This document shows positions 1 to 8,065 of a stretch of DNA of 64,000 bases, piece by piece (within the stretch, counting starts at the first letter, position 1; each line of letters opens with the position of its first letter). The DNA comes from Rhizobium lusitanum (GTDB taxonomy: Bacteria > Pseudomonadota > Alphaproteobacteria > Rhizobiales > Rhizobiaceae): the NCBI RefSeq assembly GCF_014189535.1, contig NZ_CP050308.1, positions 3,151,001 to 3,215,000 of the forward strand, given 5' to 3'. The translations under genes and the position numbers were made by a program. Below the pieces are notes generated by a model. The model worked only from the letters and a program-made list of their open reading frames with translations. It had not been told where the DNA came from and did not search any database.

Positions 1-717
1 TCCGACGCCCTCGGCCTCGGCGCTGCCAAGGTCGATACGGCATCCACCGCTGTCAGCAGCGCCATCGACGTCGTCGGCCAGATCAAGGACAAGCTCGTCA
101 CCGCCATGGAAGGCTCGGTTGACAAGGGCGCTGTCCAGGAAGAAATCGGCCAGCTCCAGCAGCAGCTGCAGAGCGTCGCTCAGTCGGCTTCGTTCAACGG
201 CGAAAACTGGGTCATGGCTGCCAGCGGCGACTCCGCTTCGGTCGTTTCCTCGTTCATCCGCGGCACCAACGGCACCGTCTCGGTCAGCACCACGTCCTAC
301 AAGTTCGACGCCACCGCAACCGGCAACGTTCTGTTCGGCTCGAACTCCGGCACGATCGATACTGCTTCCGGTATTCTCGGCACCAAGACCGGTTCCTACT
401 CGGTGTTCAGCCTGGATATCTCGAGCATGACCACGGGCCAGATCTCCAGCGCCCTCAACATGGTTCAGACCGCTCTGAACTCGTTGACCAGCATGGGTTC
501 GAAGCTCGGCTCGATCTCCAGCCGTATCGACCTGCAGACGACGTTTGCTTCCTCGCTCTCCGACTCGATCCAGTCGGGCGTTGGCAAGCTGGTCGATGCA
601 AACATGGAAGAAGAGTCCAGCAAGCTTTCGGCTCTCCAGACCCAGCAGCAGCTGGCCATCCAGTCGCTCTCGATTGCCAACTCTTCGACACAGTCTATCC
701 TGTCGCTCTTCCGTTAA
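1..717 (+). CDS. fla: Flagellin, 5' end outside window
   Basis: The first base is already in frame, so the start codon lies upstream; 238 residues are visible. Flagellin subunits are exported by the flagellar type III system and polymerise into the filament. The visible part runs from the end of the conserved N-terminal helical region (SDALGLGAAKVDTAS) through a short central domain to the conserved C-terminal helices (LVDANMEEESSKLSALQTQQ, ending SILSLFR). The central domain is much shorter than in enteric flagellins, as is usual in rhizobia. The next gene is a tandem paralogue that is almost identical at the DNA level over 187-420. A strong terminator follows at 767-797. By position in the S. 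meliloti-like order this would be flaA, but the paralogue letter cannot be assigned from sequence alone. Confidence 0.95.
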   Translation, partial: SDALGLGAAKVDTASTAVSSAIDVVGQIKDKLVTAMEGSVDKGAVQEEIGQLQQQLQSVAQSASFNGENWVMAASGDSASVVSSFIRGTNGTVSVSTTSYKFDATATGNVLFGSNSGTIDTASGILGTKTGSYSVFSLDISSMTTGQISSALNMVQTALNSLTSMGSKLGSISSRIDLQTTFASSLSDSIQSGVGKLVDANMEEESSKLSALQTQQQLAIQSLSIANSSTQSILSLFR

Positions 718-726
718 GAAGCAGGA

Positions 727-743
727 CTGGCGTTTAGCGCCAG
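727..743 (+). other. Small hairpin after flagellin 1
   Basis: CTGGCG and CGCCAG form a 6-bp stem around a TTTAG loop, just after the stop codon and before the main terminator. It may protect the 3' end of the flagellin mRNA or simply be part of the terminator region. Confidence 0.4.
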
Positions 744-766
744 CCGAAATTCCTAAACAATAAGTT

Positions 767-797
767 AACCGCGCCTCTCTAAGGCGCGGTTTTTTTT
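767..797 (+). terminator. Rho-independent terminator of flagellin 1
   Basis: The perfect stem CCGCGCCT / AGGCGCGG (769-776 with 782-789) is followed by a run of eight T. The same stem sequence ends the next flagellin, which suggests that the duplicated unit included the terminator. Confidence 0.9.
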
Positions 798-888
798 ATA
801 TTTTTTGCTGTTTCGTGGTTCAGATTTTCTTAACTATATTGTTGTTTTCTAGGGTCATTGAAACGGCGAGTTAACCATAACCAACTGG

Positions 889-975
889 GGTTAACAGGCA
901 TGATGCTGAATGCCGTTTCCGGTTTTTAGACCCGGAATGTCCCTTATTTAACCACTGCCAAAGGGGCAAAATATC
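889..975 (+). promoter_or_regulatory. Flagellin 2 promoter and SD-masking leader
   Basis: GGTTAACAGGCATGA begins a block (889-945) that recurs upstream of flagellin 3 at 4939-4993. TTAAC (891-895) and GCCGTT (912-917), 16 nt apart, resemble a sigma-28-type promoter. Transcription from it would give a leader of about 50 nt. In that leader TGTCCCTT (938-945) can pair with AAGGGGCA (961-968), which contains the Shine-Dalgarno sequence of the flagellin start at 976. The pairing has eight base pairs including one G-U. Promoter type and function are inferred from pattern only. Confidence 0.6.
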
Positions 976-1881
976 ATGACGAGCATTCTTACCAACAACG
1001 CCGCTATGGGCGCCCTCCAGACGTTGCGTGGCATCAGCAGCAACCTGCAGGACACGCAGAGCGCCGTTTCGTCCGGCCTGCGTATCTCCAAGGCTTCCGA
1101 CAACGCCGCCTATTGGTCGATCTCTACCTCGATGAAGTCTGACAACAGCGCCATCGGCGCCGTTTCCGACGCCCTCGGCCTCGGCGCTGCCAAGGTCGAT
1201 ACGGCAACCACCGCCGTCACCAGCGCTCTCGATATCGTCAGCCAGATCAAGTCCAAACTCGTCACCGCCATGGAAGGCTCGGTCGACAAGGGCTCGGTTC
1301 AGGAAGAAATCGGCCAGCTCCAGGCACAGCTGCAGAGCGTTGCGCAGTCCGCTTCGTTCAACGGCGAAAACTGGGTCATGGCTGCCAGCGGCGACTCCGC
1401 TTCGGTCGTTTCCTCGTTCATCCGCGGCACCAACGGCACCGTCTCGGTCAGCACCACGTCCTACAAGTTCGATGCCACCGCAACCGGCAACGTTCTGTTC
1501 GGCTCGAACTCCGGCACGATCGATACTGCTTCCGGTATTCTCGGCACCAAGACCGGTTCCTACTCGGTGTTCAGCCTGGATATCACCGGCATGACCGGCG
1601 GCCAGATCTCCAGCGCCCTGGACATGGTTCAGACTGCTCTGAACTCCATGACCAGCATGGGCTCGCGCCTTGGCTCGATTTCGACCCGTATCGACCTGCA
1701 GACGACCTTTGCTTCCTCGCTCTCCGACTCGATCGAATCGGGCGTTGGCAAGCTGGTCGATGCAAACATGGAAGAAGAGTCCAGCAAGCTTTCGGCTCTC
1801 CAGACCCAGCAGCAGCTGGCCGTCCAGTCGCTCTCGATCGCTAACTCTTCGAGCCAGTCGATCCTGTCGCTCTTCCGTTAA
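976..1881 (+). CDS. fla: Flagellin
   Basis: This 301-residue filament subunit starts MTSILTNNAAMGALQTL, the usual rhizobial flagellin N-terminus. It ends in SILSLFR, with the conserved C-terminal block LVDANMEEESSKLSALQTQQ. The start at 976 follows the SD AAGGGG with 9 nt spacing; the SD lies in a potential stem. The gene has its own upstream promoter block and its own terminator, so it is likely transcribed alone. It is a tandem paralogue of the partial gene at 1-717: 233 of 234 bases match between 187-420 and 1351-1584, while the coding ends differ more. In the S. meliloti-like order it would be flaB; the letter is not certain. Confidence 0.97.
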   Translation: MTSILTNNAAMGALQTLRGISSNLQDTQSAVSSGLRISKASDNAAYWSISTSMKSDNSAIGAVSDALGLGAAKVDTATTAVTSALDIVSQIKSKLVTAMEGSVDKGSVQEEIGQLQAQLQSVAQSASFNGENWVMAASGDSASVVSSFIRGTNGTVSVSTTSYKFDATATGNVLFGSNSGTIDTASGILGTKTGSYSVFSLDITGMTGGQISSALDMVQTALNSMTSMGSRLGSISTRIDLQTTFASSLSDSIESGVGKLVDANMEEESSKLSALQTQQQLAVQSLSIANSSSQSILSLFR

Positions 1882-1930
1882 TAGGAAGAGCCGGCGCTCC
1901 GCGCCGGTGGCAACAGCCGAACAAAAGTTT

Positions 1931-1966
1931 ACCGCGCCTTCACTGGAGGCGCGGTTTTTTTTTTTT
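1931..1966 (+). terminator. Rho-independent terminator of flagellin 2
   Basis: ACCGCGCCTTCACTGGAGGC continues to GCGG and a run of 12 T. The stem is the same CCGCGCCT/AGGCGCGG as after flagellin 1. It ends 9 bp before the reverse-strand ATP-grasp gene stops, so it also separates the two convergent units. Confidence 0.92.
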
Positions 1967-1975
1967 GGCAGAGGC

Positions 1976-3220
1976 TTATTCTGCGGCCGTATTTCGCAGA
2001 GCGGCGACGAAGGCGTCGAACAGCTTGCGCATGGCCACCTGCTTGTAGGGGTAGACGGTGGGGCTATCCATGTTGTGCACCACCATCGCCACGTCCAGTT
2101 CGAACACCAGCAGGCGTCCGTCGGGGAGTTCCGCGCAGTCGATGCCGAAATAATCGAGCCCTATGCGACGGCAAAGCGCGTCGAAACTGTCTTTGTGGCG
2201 GATCGCGAAATCGGTGTCGAAATCCTCCATCCACGCCTGCTCCACCGCCCGCTTTGCCGGGCTCTCTGCCATGCCGGCGCTGAGATAGTGCACGATCCAA
2301 TGCTCGGACAGCGCCATGTGGCTGGCGAAAGCTTTGCCCTGGATGAACACGATGCGCTGCTTGTTGTACAAGCCGTCCGCGCCGCGGAAATCGATGAAGG
2401 GCGCGACGTAGATCTCCGGAGCCTGTTGTGTTTCGAGCCAGGCCGACAATCCCGAAGGGTCGGCAATGCGGTCCATTCCATGGCCGGCATGGGTGCTAAT
2501 CGGCCGAACGACAAGCGGGAAGGTAAGTCCTGGTGCACATTTGTAGAGTTGTTTCGTGCCCGAGCCGACGGCGACAAGATCCTCGCGCGGCACGCGATGG
2601 GTGCTGGGCGACAGAATGGAGGGCTCGTCGGCCAGCATGGCGCTCACGCCGTCGCGCGTCAGCCGGCTGACAAGTTCCGGATCGTTGTTCATGATCGGGC
2701 CGTTGAAATCGGCCAGCAGCGTCTGCATCCGCGCAAGCACGGGGGCATTCTCGGTGGATTCGCCAATCGCCATGAAGGCGACATCGTGTGCCGGCAGATC
2801 CCCAAGCTCGGCCGTCTCGGCATCCACATAATGCAGCCAAAGAACGCAGTCGCTGTCGACCAGCAGGAAATCCAGCGGCGTGTTCGCCATGAAATCGCCC
2901 GGCGTCACAAAGGCCAGCAATCGCGGCCCCTGTCCATTGCCATGGACCACGCAGAAATCCCGCCTCACATCCACCGCGCTCCGGAACATCTGGCGCGCTT
3001 CATCGGCGCGGCCCATGGTTTGCAGGATGGTTGCCAGGTCGAACAAGGCAGCGGCATCGGTGGCGTCAGCGCGGATGCGTTGCGTCAGTTCATTCCACAG
3101 CGGCGCCACGTCGCCGGCGGCATAGATGAGCGAGACGATCTTCTGCATCCCGATGATTCGGTCGGAGGTCTCGGTGATCTCGGGGGCATGGTCGGCAGCA
3201 AGGCCGTGGGTCATCAGCAT
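1976..3220 (-). CDS. ATP-grasp domain protein with TPR-like N-terminal region
   Basis: This 414-residue protein has two parts. Residues about 25-95 are helical and TPR-like (DAAALFDLATILQTMGRADE). The C-terminal part (about 200-405) resembles RimK-like ATP-grasp ligases: a VVRPISTHAGHGMD nucleotide-binding stretch and an acidic metal-site-like segment (DCAELPDGRLLVFELD). Such enzymes join a carboxylate to an amine through an acyl phosphate; the substrate is unknown. Its start overlaps the stop of the upstream decarboxylase by 7 bp, so the pair is probably translationally coupled. The two genes run against the flagellins and separate flagellin 2 from flagellin 3. A role with the decarboxylase, for example coupling its amine product to a carboxylate, is inference. 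Base composition is not obviously different from that of the neighbours. Confidence 0.8.
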   Translation of the reverse strand: MLMTHGLAADHAPEITETSDRIIGMQKIVSLIYAAGDVAPLWNELTQRIRADATDAAALFDLATILQTMGRADEARQMFRSAVDVRRDFCVVHGNGQGPRLLAFVTPGDFMANTPLDFLLVDSDCVLWLHYVDAETAELGDLPAHDVAFMAIGESTENAPVLARMQTLLADFNGPIMNNDPELVSRLTRDGVSAMLADEPSILSPSTHRVPREDLVAVGSGTKQLYKCAPGLTFPLVVRPISTHAGHGMDRIADPSGLSAWLETQQAPEIYVAPFIDFRGADGLYNKQRIVFIQGKAFASHMALSEHWIVHYLSAGMAESPAKRAVEQAWMEDFDTDFAIRHKDSFDALCRRIGLDYFGIDCAELPDGRLLVFELDVAMVVHNMDSPTVYPYKQVAMRKLFDAFVAALRNTAAE

Positions 3221-4701
3221 GGGAATAAATCCTGTCGGGAACCGAGCTTCAAGACGCCCTGGATCAGCGCGTCGATATCCGTCTGCCGCGTGCGGTGGTT
3301 CACGATTGCCGCGCGGATAGCCGGTTGTCCGTTGATATGGGTGAGCGATGGTGCGACGCGCCCTTCGGCGTGGAGGTGTTCGACGATCCGCGCGTTGATC
3401 TCGGGAGACGCATCGCCGGTCGGTCCCACATAGGCGAAGCAGACGATATTGAGGGCAACGGGCGCGAGGAGCCGTAGGGCAGCTTGCCGCTCGACCTCAT
3501 GCGCCAGAGCACGCGCCAGGGCGCAGTTGGCGGCCATAGAATCCCCCAGCGCCTTGATGCCGTAGGTCTTCAGGGTGAACCATGTCTTGAGCGCGCGAAA
3601 ACCGCGTGACAGGTCGGGTCCATAGTCACAGGGCCACCAGTCGCCGCCCGCCAGGCCAGAGGCCGCGCGGCTGAGATAGGCAGCCTCCGAGGCGAATGTC
3701 TGGCGCTGCCAAGTGCTGTCGCGCACGAGAAGGAAGCCGGCGTCGTAGGGCACCTGCCCCCATTTGTGGAAATCGAATGCAAGCGAATCGCAGGACTCGA
3801 TGCCTGTGAACAGATGCGCGAGATCATCGCAGAGGATACCCAGCGCCCCCAATGCGCCGTCGACGTGGAAATGCAGATCATAGGTGTCGGCGATGCGCCG
3901 CAAGCCGACAAGATCGTCGACAGCGCCGGTATTCACCGTTCCCGCCGTTCCGACGAGCAAAAAGGGCGCATGTCCGTCCCGCTTGTCGCGAATGATGGTG
4001 CGTTCGAGGGCTTCGATGTCGATCTGACCGGCGGCATTGACCGGGATGCGTCTGAGGTGATCGCTGCCGATGCCCGACATTTCGAAGGCGCGCGGCACGC
4101 AGCCATGCACTTCGCTCGACGCGTAGCCCGTGAGTCGCGGTTCGCCGGGAAGCCCCGTCGCGCGGACGCCAGTGCCGAGCTTTCTCGTCTTTGCGAGCAG
4201 CAGGGCGACAAAATTGGCCTGGGAGGCGCCGGTCAAAAACACCCCGCCGGCGGTGTCCGGAAACGAGAATATCTGCTGTGTCCACCGGATGATCTGGCGC
4301 TCGACCTCGATGGGCATGTGGTCGCGTCCGCCGAGATTGGCGTTCAGGCCCCCCGCCAGCATTTCCGCCAGCATGCCGGCAACCGTCCCGCCGCCCTGCA
4401 CCCAGCCCATGAACCCCGAATGGATGTTGCCGCTTCCATAGGGCAGGACATTATCGCGGAATGTGGCGTGGACATCGGTGAGTTCTGTAGGCTCGATGGG
4501 CAGGGGCGCATCGAAGAGTGCGCGCGCCGACTGTGGCGCCGGTTGCCAGACGGGCTTTTCAGGGAGCATTTCCAGATAGTCGAGCATGTCATCAAGCATC
4601 CGGTGGCCTTGCCGGCGCAGGGCCTGCCAGTCATCGGGGTCGAGGCTGGTTCGTTGGCGAGGCTCATTCCCCGACAATCCGCCGCCCTGCAAATCTAACA
4701 T
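3214..4701 (-). CDS. PLP-dependent (group II) amino-acid decarboxylase-like protein
   Basis: This 495-residue protein belongs to the pyridoxal-dependent decarboxylase family (aromatic amino acid, glutamate and 2,4-diaminobutyrate decarboxylase group). Visible motifs are SSEVHGCVPRAFEMSG, with the histidine that stacks on PLP; VGTAGTVNTGAVDDL; HVDGALGALG, with the cofactor aspartate; and FDFHKWGQVPYDAGFL, with the PLP lysine. Length is normal for the family. The substrate cannot be read from the sequence. It is the first gene of a two-gene reverse-strand unit with the ATP-grasp gene, overlapping it by 7 bp. The start MLDLQGG at 4701 has a CGGAG upstream. The intergenic region 4702-5022 must carry its promoter as well as that of flagellin 3. 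Confidence 0.85.
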   Translation of the reverse strand: MLDLQGGGLSGNEPRQRTSLDPDDWQALRRQGHRMLDDMLDYLEMLPEKPVWQPAPQSARALFDAPLPIEPTELTDVHATFRDNVLPYGSGNIHSGFMGWVQGGGTVAGMLAEMLAGGLNANLGGRDHMPIEVERQIIRWTQQIFSFPDTAGGVFLTGASQANFVALLLAKTRKLGTGVRATGLPGEPRLTGYASSEVHGCVPRAFEMSGIGSDHLRRIPVNAAGQIDIEALERTIIRDKRDGHAPFLLVGTAGTVNTGAVDDLVGLRRIADTYDLHFHVDGALGALGILCDDLAHLFTGIESCDSLAFDFHKWGQVPYDAGFLLVRDSTWQRQTFASEAAYLSRAASGLAGGDWWPCDYGPDLSRGFRALKTWFTLKTYGIKALGDSMAANCALARALAHEVERQAALRLLAPVALNIVCFAYVGPTGDASPEINARIVEHLHAEGRVAPSLTHINGQPAIRAAIVNHRTRQTDIDALIQGVLKLGSRQDLFPC

Positions 4702-4938
4702 TTCGACTCCGCGCCTTACTGACTATGCCTGTAATCTTACGCCGTCCAAGATGGCGCGAAGCTGACCTGAAGGGCTTGCGCCGGCGGCAATCCGCTTGCC
4801 CGACCCTGGACGGCCTCCCGACGGCAAGCGCATATGCGGTAAGCTTTGTTAACTTTTCGGCCGGCTGTTAACTTTTTATTAAGCCTGATGCTGTCATTTG
4901 CGACTAACGCAACGGTTGGTTAACCTCTCCTAAGAGCC

Positions 4939-5022
4939 GGTTAACAGGCATGACGCTGATTGCCGTTCCCGGCCGCAGACCGGAATGTCCCTTCCCATTT
5001 TAGCCACAAGGGGCACCCTTCG
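4939..5022 (+). promoter_or_regulatory. Flagellin 3 promoter and SD-masking leader
   Basis: This copy of the flagellin 2 control block has TTAAC (4941-4945) and GCCGTT (4962-4967) 16 nt apart, then GGAATGTCCCTT. TGTCCCTT (4986-4993) pairs with AAGGGGCA (5008-5015) over a 14-nt loop. GGGG is 9 nt before the ATG at 5023, as in flagellin 2. Sequence between the arms is not conserved, yet both arms are. The rest of the gap 4702-4938 is AT-richer and holds no gene that I can support. Confidence 0.6.
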
Positions 5023-5943
5023 ATGACCAGCATCCTGACCAATGACGCGGCAATGTCCGCCCTCCAGACTCTGCGCTCGATCAGCACCAACCTGGAAGAT
5101 ACCCAAAACCGGGTTTCCTCAGGTTATCGTGTCGCCAAAGCCTCGGACAACGCCGCCTATTGGTCGATCGCGACCACGATGCGCTCCGACAACAGCGCGC
5201 TCTCGGCCGTCTCCGACGCGCTGGGTCTCGGCGCCGCCAAGGTCGATACCGCCTATACGGCCATGGACAATTCCATCACCATCGTCCAGCAGATCAAGGA
5301 CAAGCTTGTCGCGGCGACGGAAAACAGTGTCGACAAGGCCGACGTCCAGGAGGAAGTCTCGCAGCTTCAGCAGCAGCTCGAGAGCATTGCGCAGTCCGCA
5401 TCCTTCTCCGGACAGAACTGGATGATCGCCGCCGACGGCGCGTCCGCGTCGGTCGTATCGTCCTTTGTCCGCAACAATGATGGTTCGGTCGCGGTTAACA
5501 GCACCAGCTACGCGTTCGATACGGGATCGGCGGGCAACGTCATGTTCGGTGCCGGCGCCAGCGGCACGATCGACACGACGTCCGGCATCCTCGGCACGAA
5601 GCAGGACATCAACGGCACATCATACTCCGTCTTCAGCCTCGACATCACCGATATGACGAGCGGCGATATCGCCCAGGCGATGAACCTGGTGCAATCGGCT
5701 CTCAACACCATGACGAGCACCGCTTCGCAGCTCGGCTCCCTGTCGACCCGCATCGACCTGCAGACGAGCTTCGTCTCGGCGCTCAGCGATACGATCGATT
5801 CCGGCGTCGGCAAGCTTGTCGATGCCAATATGGAAGAAGAATCGAGCAAACTGACAGCATTGCAAACGCAGCAGCAATTGGCCATCCAGTCGCTGCAGAT
5901 CGCCAATAGCAGCGCACAGAACGTTCTGGCGCTCTTTAAGTAA
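5023..5943 (+). CDS. fla: Flagellin
   Basis: This 306-residue filament subunit begins MTSILTNDAAMSALQTL and ends NVLALFK, with the conserved LVDANMEEESSKLTALQTQQ near the C-terminus. An in-frame ATG at 4960 exists, but it lies in the conserved leader and would add 21 residues foreign to flagellins. The start at 5023 has AAGGGG 9 nt upstream. The protein is clearly a paralogue of the first two but is more diverged, with a small insertion (QDINGTSY) in the central domain. Separate promoter-like and terminator-like signals suggest a single-gene transcript. Its position corresponds to flaD of the S. meliloti-like order; the letter is a guess. Confidence 0.96.
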   Translation: MTSILTNDAAMSALQTLRSISTNLEDTQNRVSSGYRVAKASDNAAYWSIATTMRSDNSALSAVSDALGLGAAKVDTAYTAMDNSITIVQQIKDKLVAATENSVDKADVQEEVSQLQQQLESIAQSASFSGQNWMIAADGASASVVSSFVRNNDGSVAVNSTSYAFDTGSAGNVMFGAGASGTIDTTSGILGTKQDINGTSYSVFSLDITDMTSGDIAQAMNLVQSALNTMTSTASQLGSLSTRIDLQTSFVSALSDTIDSGVGKLVDANMEEESSKLTALQTQQQLAIQSLQIANSSAQNVLALFK

Positions 5944-5971
5944 GCCTTGACCGAAGCTTACGTCGCGATCC

Positions 5972-6000
5972 GGCGGCGGCATTTCTTTCTTGCCGCCGCC
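5972..6000 (+). terminator. Hairpin terminator after flagellin 3
   Basis: GGCGGCGGCA and TGCCGCCGCC form a perfect 10-bp stem around a 9-nt loop, 28 bp after the stop. Only a weak T-rich stretch (AAGCTTTTGCT) follows, so termination may be partial. Confidence 0.65.
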
Positions 6001-6203
6001 CATAAGCTTTTGCTAACCCTACTGGCAACTGATTTGAAATATTTACGCAGAGCCTGGTGTCCGATCGATTTGGTCGGAACCGTTTCAAGGCACTGCTTGA
6101 GCGACGGGCCGCGTGGGGATCATTCCCGCTGGCGGGCATGAGGCCGATCGTTGCTGCCGGTTTGGTCCGGTTTGCCAGTCCCAATGGAATTACGGGTTTT
6201 CAG

Positions 6204-7181
6204 ATGAGCAATGTGACGACGAACCGCGCCACCTCGGCAGCGCTGACTGTGTTGCGTGGAGTCAACCAAGATCTTGGCGTCGTGCAGCAGCAGGTGACAT
6301 CCGGGCTTCGCGTGGGAAGCGCAAGCGACGACCCGACCTATTGGTCGATGGCGACAACCATGCGGTCGGACCAGAGCAGCCTTTCCACCATCACCGACGC
6401 GCTCGGTCTTGGCGCCTCTAAGGTCGACACGGCCTCGACCGCCATGGACACGGTTGTCAGCATCGTAAGCCAGATCCGCGCCAAGCTGGTGTCTGCACAG
6501 GAATCCGGCACGCAAAAGAGCGCGGTCAACACCGATATTCAACAACTCAAGGATCAGTTGCAATCGGTGACGCAATCCGCATCGTTTTCCGGCGAGAACT
6601 GGCTTTATAATACCAGCACGCAGGCCGATACCCAGAAATCGGTGATCAGCAATTTCACGCGCGGCGCGAGCGGCCAGATCAGCCTGGTGTCGATCAACTA
6701 CGACAGTTCGCAAACCCTGATGATCGACACCGCCGATGCGAGCCGCGGACTGCTGACGAAGAATATCGACGCCAACACGCTCGGCACATCGGATGGCACC
6801 TCCACCGCCCGCAACTACTATCTCCTGGCTGCCGATTCCGGCACGCCGCCGGCTGATGGCACCGAAATCTCCATTTCCGACAGCACGACGGATGCAGAGC
6901 TGACCGACATGATCAATGTCACCAATTCGCTTCTGACGTCGGTGACATCGGCTGATTCGACGCTGGGCGTGATGAAGTCGCGTGTCGACGACCAGTCGGA
7001 CTACATCTCCAAGCTCAGCGATGGCATCAAGACCAGCGTCGGCGATCTTGTCGATACCAATATGGAAGAGGCGTCGGCGCGCCAAAGCGCATTGCAGACG
7101 GCGCAGCAGATGGGCATCCAGTCGCTGTCGATTGCCAACACCATGGCGAGCAAGGTGCTGATTCTTCTTCAGGGAAAATGA
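6204..7181 (+). CDS. fla: Flagellin, divergent paralogue
   Basis: This 325-residue flagellin is the most divergent of the four. It starts MSNVTTNRATSAALTVLRG and keeps the N-terminal (DALGLGASKVDTASTAMD) and C-terminal (LVDTNMEEASARQSALQTAQ) polymerisation regions. The central part is larger (about 120-250). The open frame extends to 6057, but the extra residues have no flagellin character, so 6204 is preferred; the SD there is weak. The leader lacks the TGTCCCTT/AAGGGGCA stem of flagellins 2 and 3, so it is probably controlled differently. In the S. meliloti-like order this corresponds to flaC. It probably forms a minor filament component; this is inferred from divergence. Confidence 0.94.
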   Translation: MSNVTTNRATSAALTVLRGVNQDLGVVQQQVTSGLRVGSASDDPTYWSMATTMRSDQSSLSTITDALGLGASKVDTASTAMDTVVSIVSQIRAKLVSAQESGTQKSAVNTDIQQLKDQLQSVTQSASFSGENWLYNTSTQADTQKSVISNFTRGASGQISLVSINYDSSQTLMIDTADASRGLLTKNIDANTLGTSDGTSTARNYYLLAADSGTPPADGTEISISDSTTDAELTDMINVTNSLLTSVTSADSTLGVMKSRVDDQSDYISKLSDGIKTSVGDLVDTNMEEASARQSALQTAQQMGIQSLSIANTMASKVLILLQGK

Positions 7182-7432
7182 TTTCCGCGAGAGGCGCGGC
7201 CAGGGTCGCCGCGCCTGCCGCATTCATCCTCGCACAAGTTTGACCCCCTACGGTCCCTCGCAATGGCAGGGTTGCATTCTTTCCCGGAGACGTTCGGTGT
7301 CACGGTGGGAGGGTGCGGCCGCAGGACGGAAACCGGAAGCGTGATGATCGACGTTTTGAGCATGGGAATTCAACGGGCCTGTCGAGGCATCCACTCGCGG
7401 CCTTCTGCCGACAAAGGCGAGGGAATGTTCTC

Positions 7433-8065
7433 ATGAGCCCAACGCTATCCCGCTATCTCAAGGATTTCAGTGCAGAATTGCCTCCGTCCGCCGCTCTGCC
7501 GGACTTGCTCTTCGAAGAGACACCTGCCTTTCTCGACAGCCCAATGGAGCCGCCGCTCGATATCGAAGCCGAGCGCCGCGACGCCTATGCGCAGGGCCAT
7601 GAGGCTGCGACGCAGGAATCGTCGTTGAAGCATCAGCAGGCGCTCGAGGCGATGGCCGCAGATCACCGAGGCGAGATCGACGCGCTCCGTGCTCGATATG
7701 AGGAACAGGCGGCGGAGAGAATCGCCGCCGATATGACGCAGATCGCCACCATGCTTGGACAGACGGTCAGCATCGAAGCCGCAGCCGTGCTCGCGCCGAT
7801 CATGACGGAAGCGCTGACGGCCAAGGCTGTAGCGGATCTTGCGGAGCTGGTGGCAGCCTCCATTCTTGATGGCGCCGTTGGCCCGATTACCGTCAGCGGT
7901 CCTCGTCATCTCTTCGATATCCTCCATGCCCGTCTCGACGATCACGGCGCCTTGTTGCGCCATGTCGAAGCTGACGATGTCGATCTGACGGTGACGATCG
8001 GCGAGAGCGTCCTCGTGACCCGCATGTCCGCCTGGGCCGCTAGTCTGAGAGAGATTCTGAAATGA
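7433..8065 (+). CDS. FliH-like flagellar protein (candidate)
   Basis: This 210-residue protein is always placed before motB in the rhizobial order as I recall it. It has an acidic, variable N-terminus, a charged helical or coiled-coil region (about 55-110, AEARRD-like repeats of Ala, Glu and Gln), then a compact C-terminal domain ending VDLTVTIGESVLVTRMSAW. That order (coiled coil, then a small alpha/beta domain) matches FliH/SctL, the regulator of the export ATPase FliI. No similarity search was possible, so this is a structural guess. The start at 7433 follows GAGGGAA; an upstream in-frame start exists at 7313 but lies in a poorly coding stretch. The stop overlaps the motB start by 4 bp (ATGA), so the two are coupled. 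Confidence 0.7.
   Translation: MSPTLSRYLKDFSAELPPSAALPDLLFEETPAFLDSPMEPPLDIEAERRDAYAQGHEAATQESSLKHQQALEAMAADHRGEIDALRARYEEQAAERIAADMTQIATMLGQTVSIEAAAVLAPIMTEALTAKAVADLAELVAASILDGAVGPITVSGPRHLFDILHARLDDHGALLRHVEADDVDLTVTIGESVLVTRMSAWAASLREILK

Noticed and set aside
1670..3433. 587-codon + strand frame crossing flagellin 2, its terminator and the ATP-grasp gene
   Set aside because: It crosses a strong terminator and starts out of frame inside a flagellin; the reverse-strand ATP-grasp and decarboxylase genes carry the real motifs.
6057..6203. N-terminal extension of flagellin 4
   Set aside because: The extra 49 residues lack flagellin features and lie in the leader; MSNVTTNRATS at 6204 is the family start.
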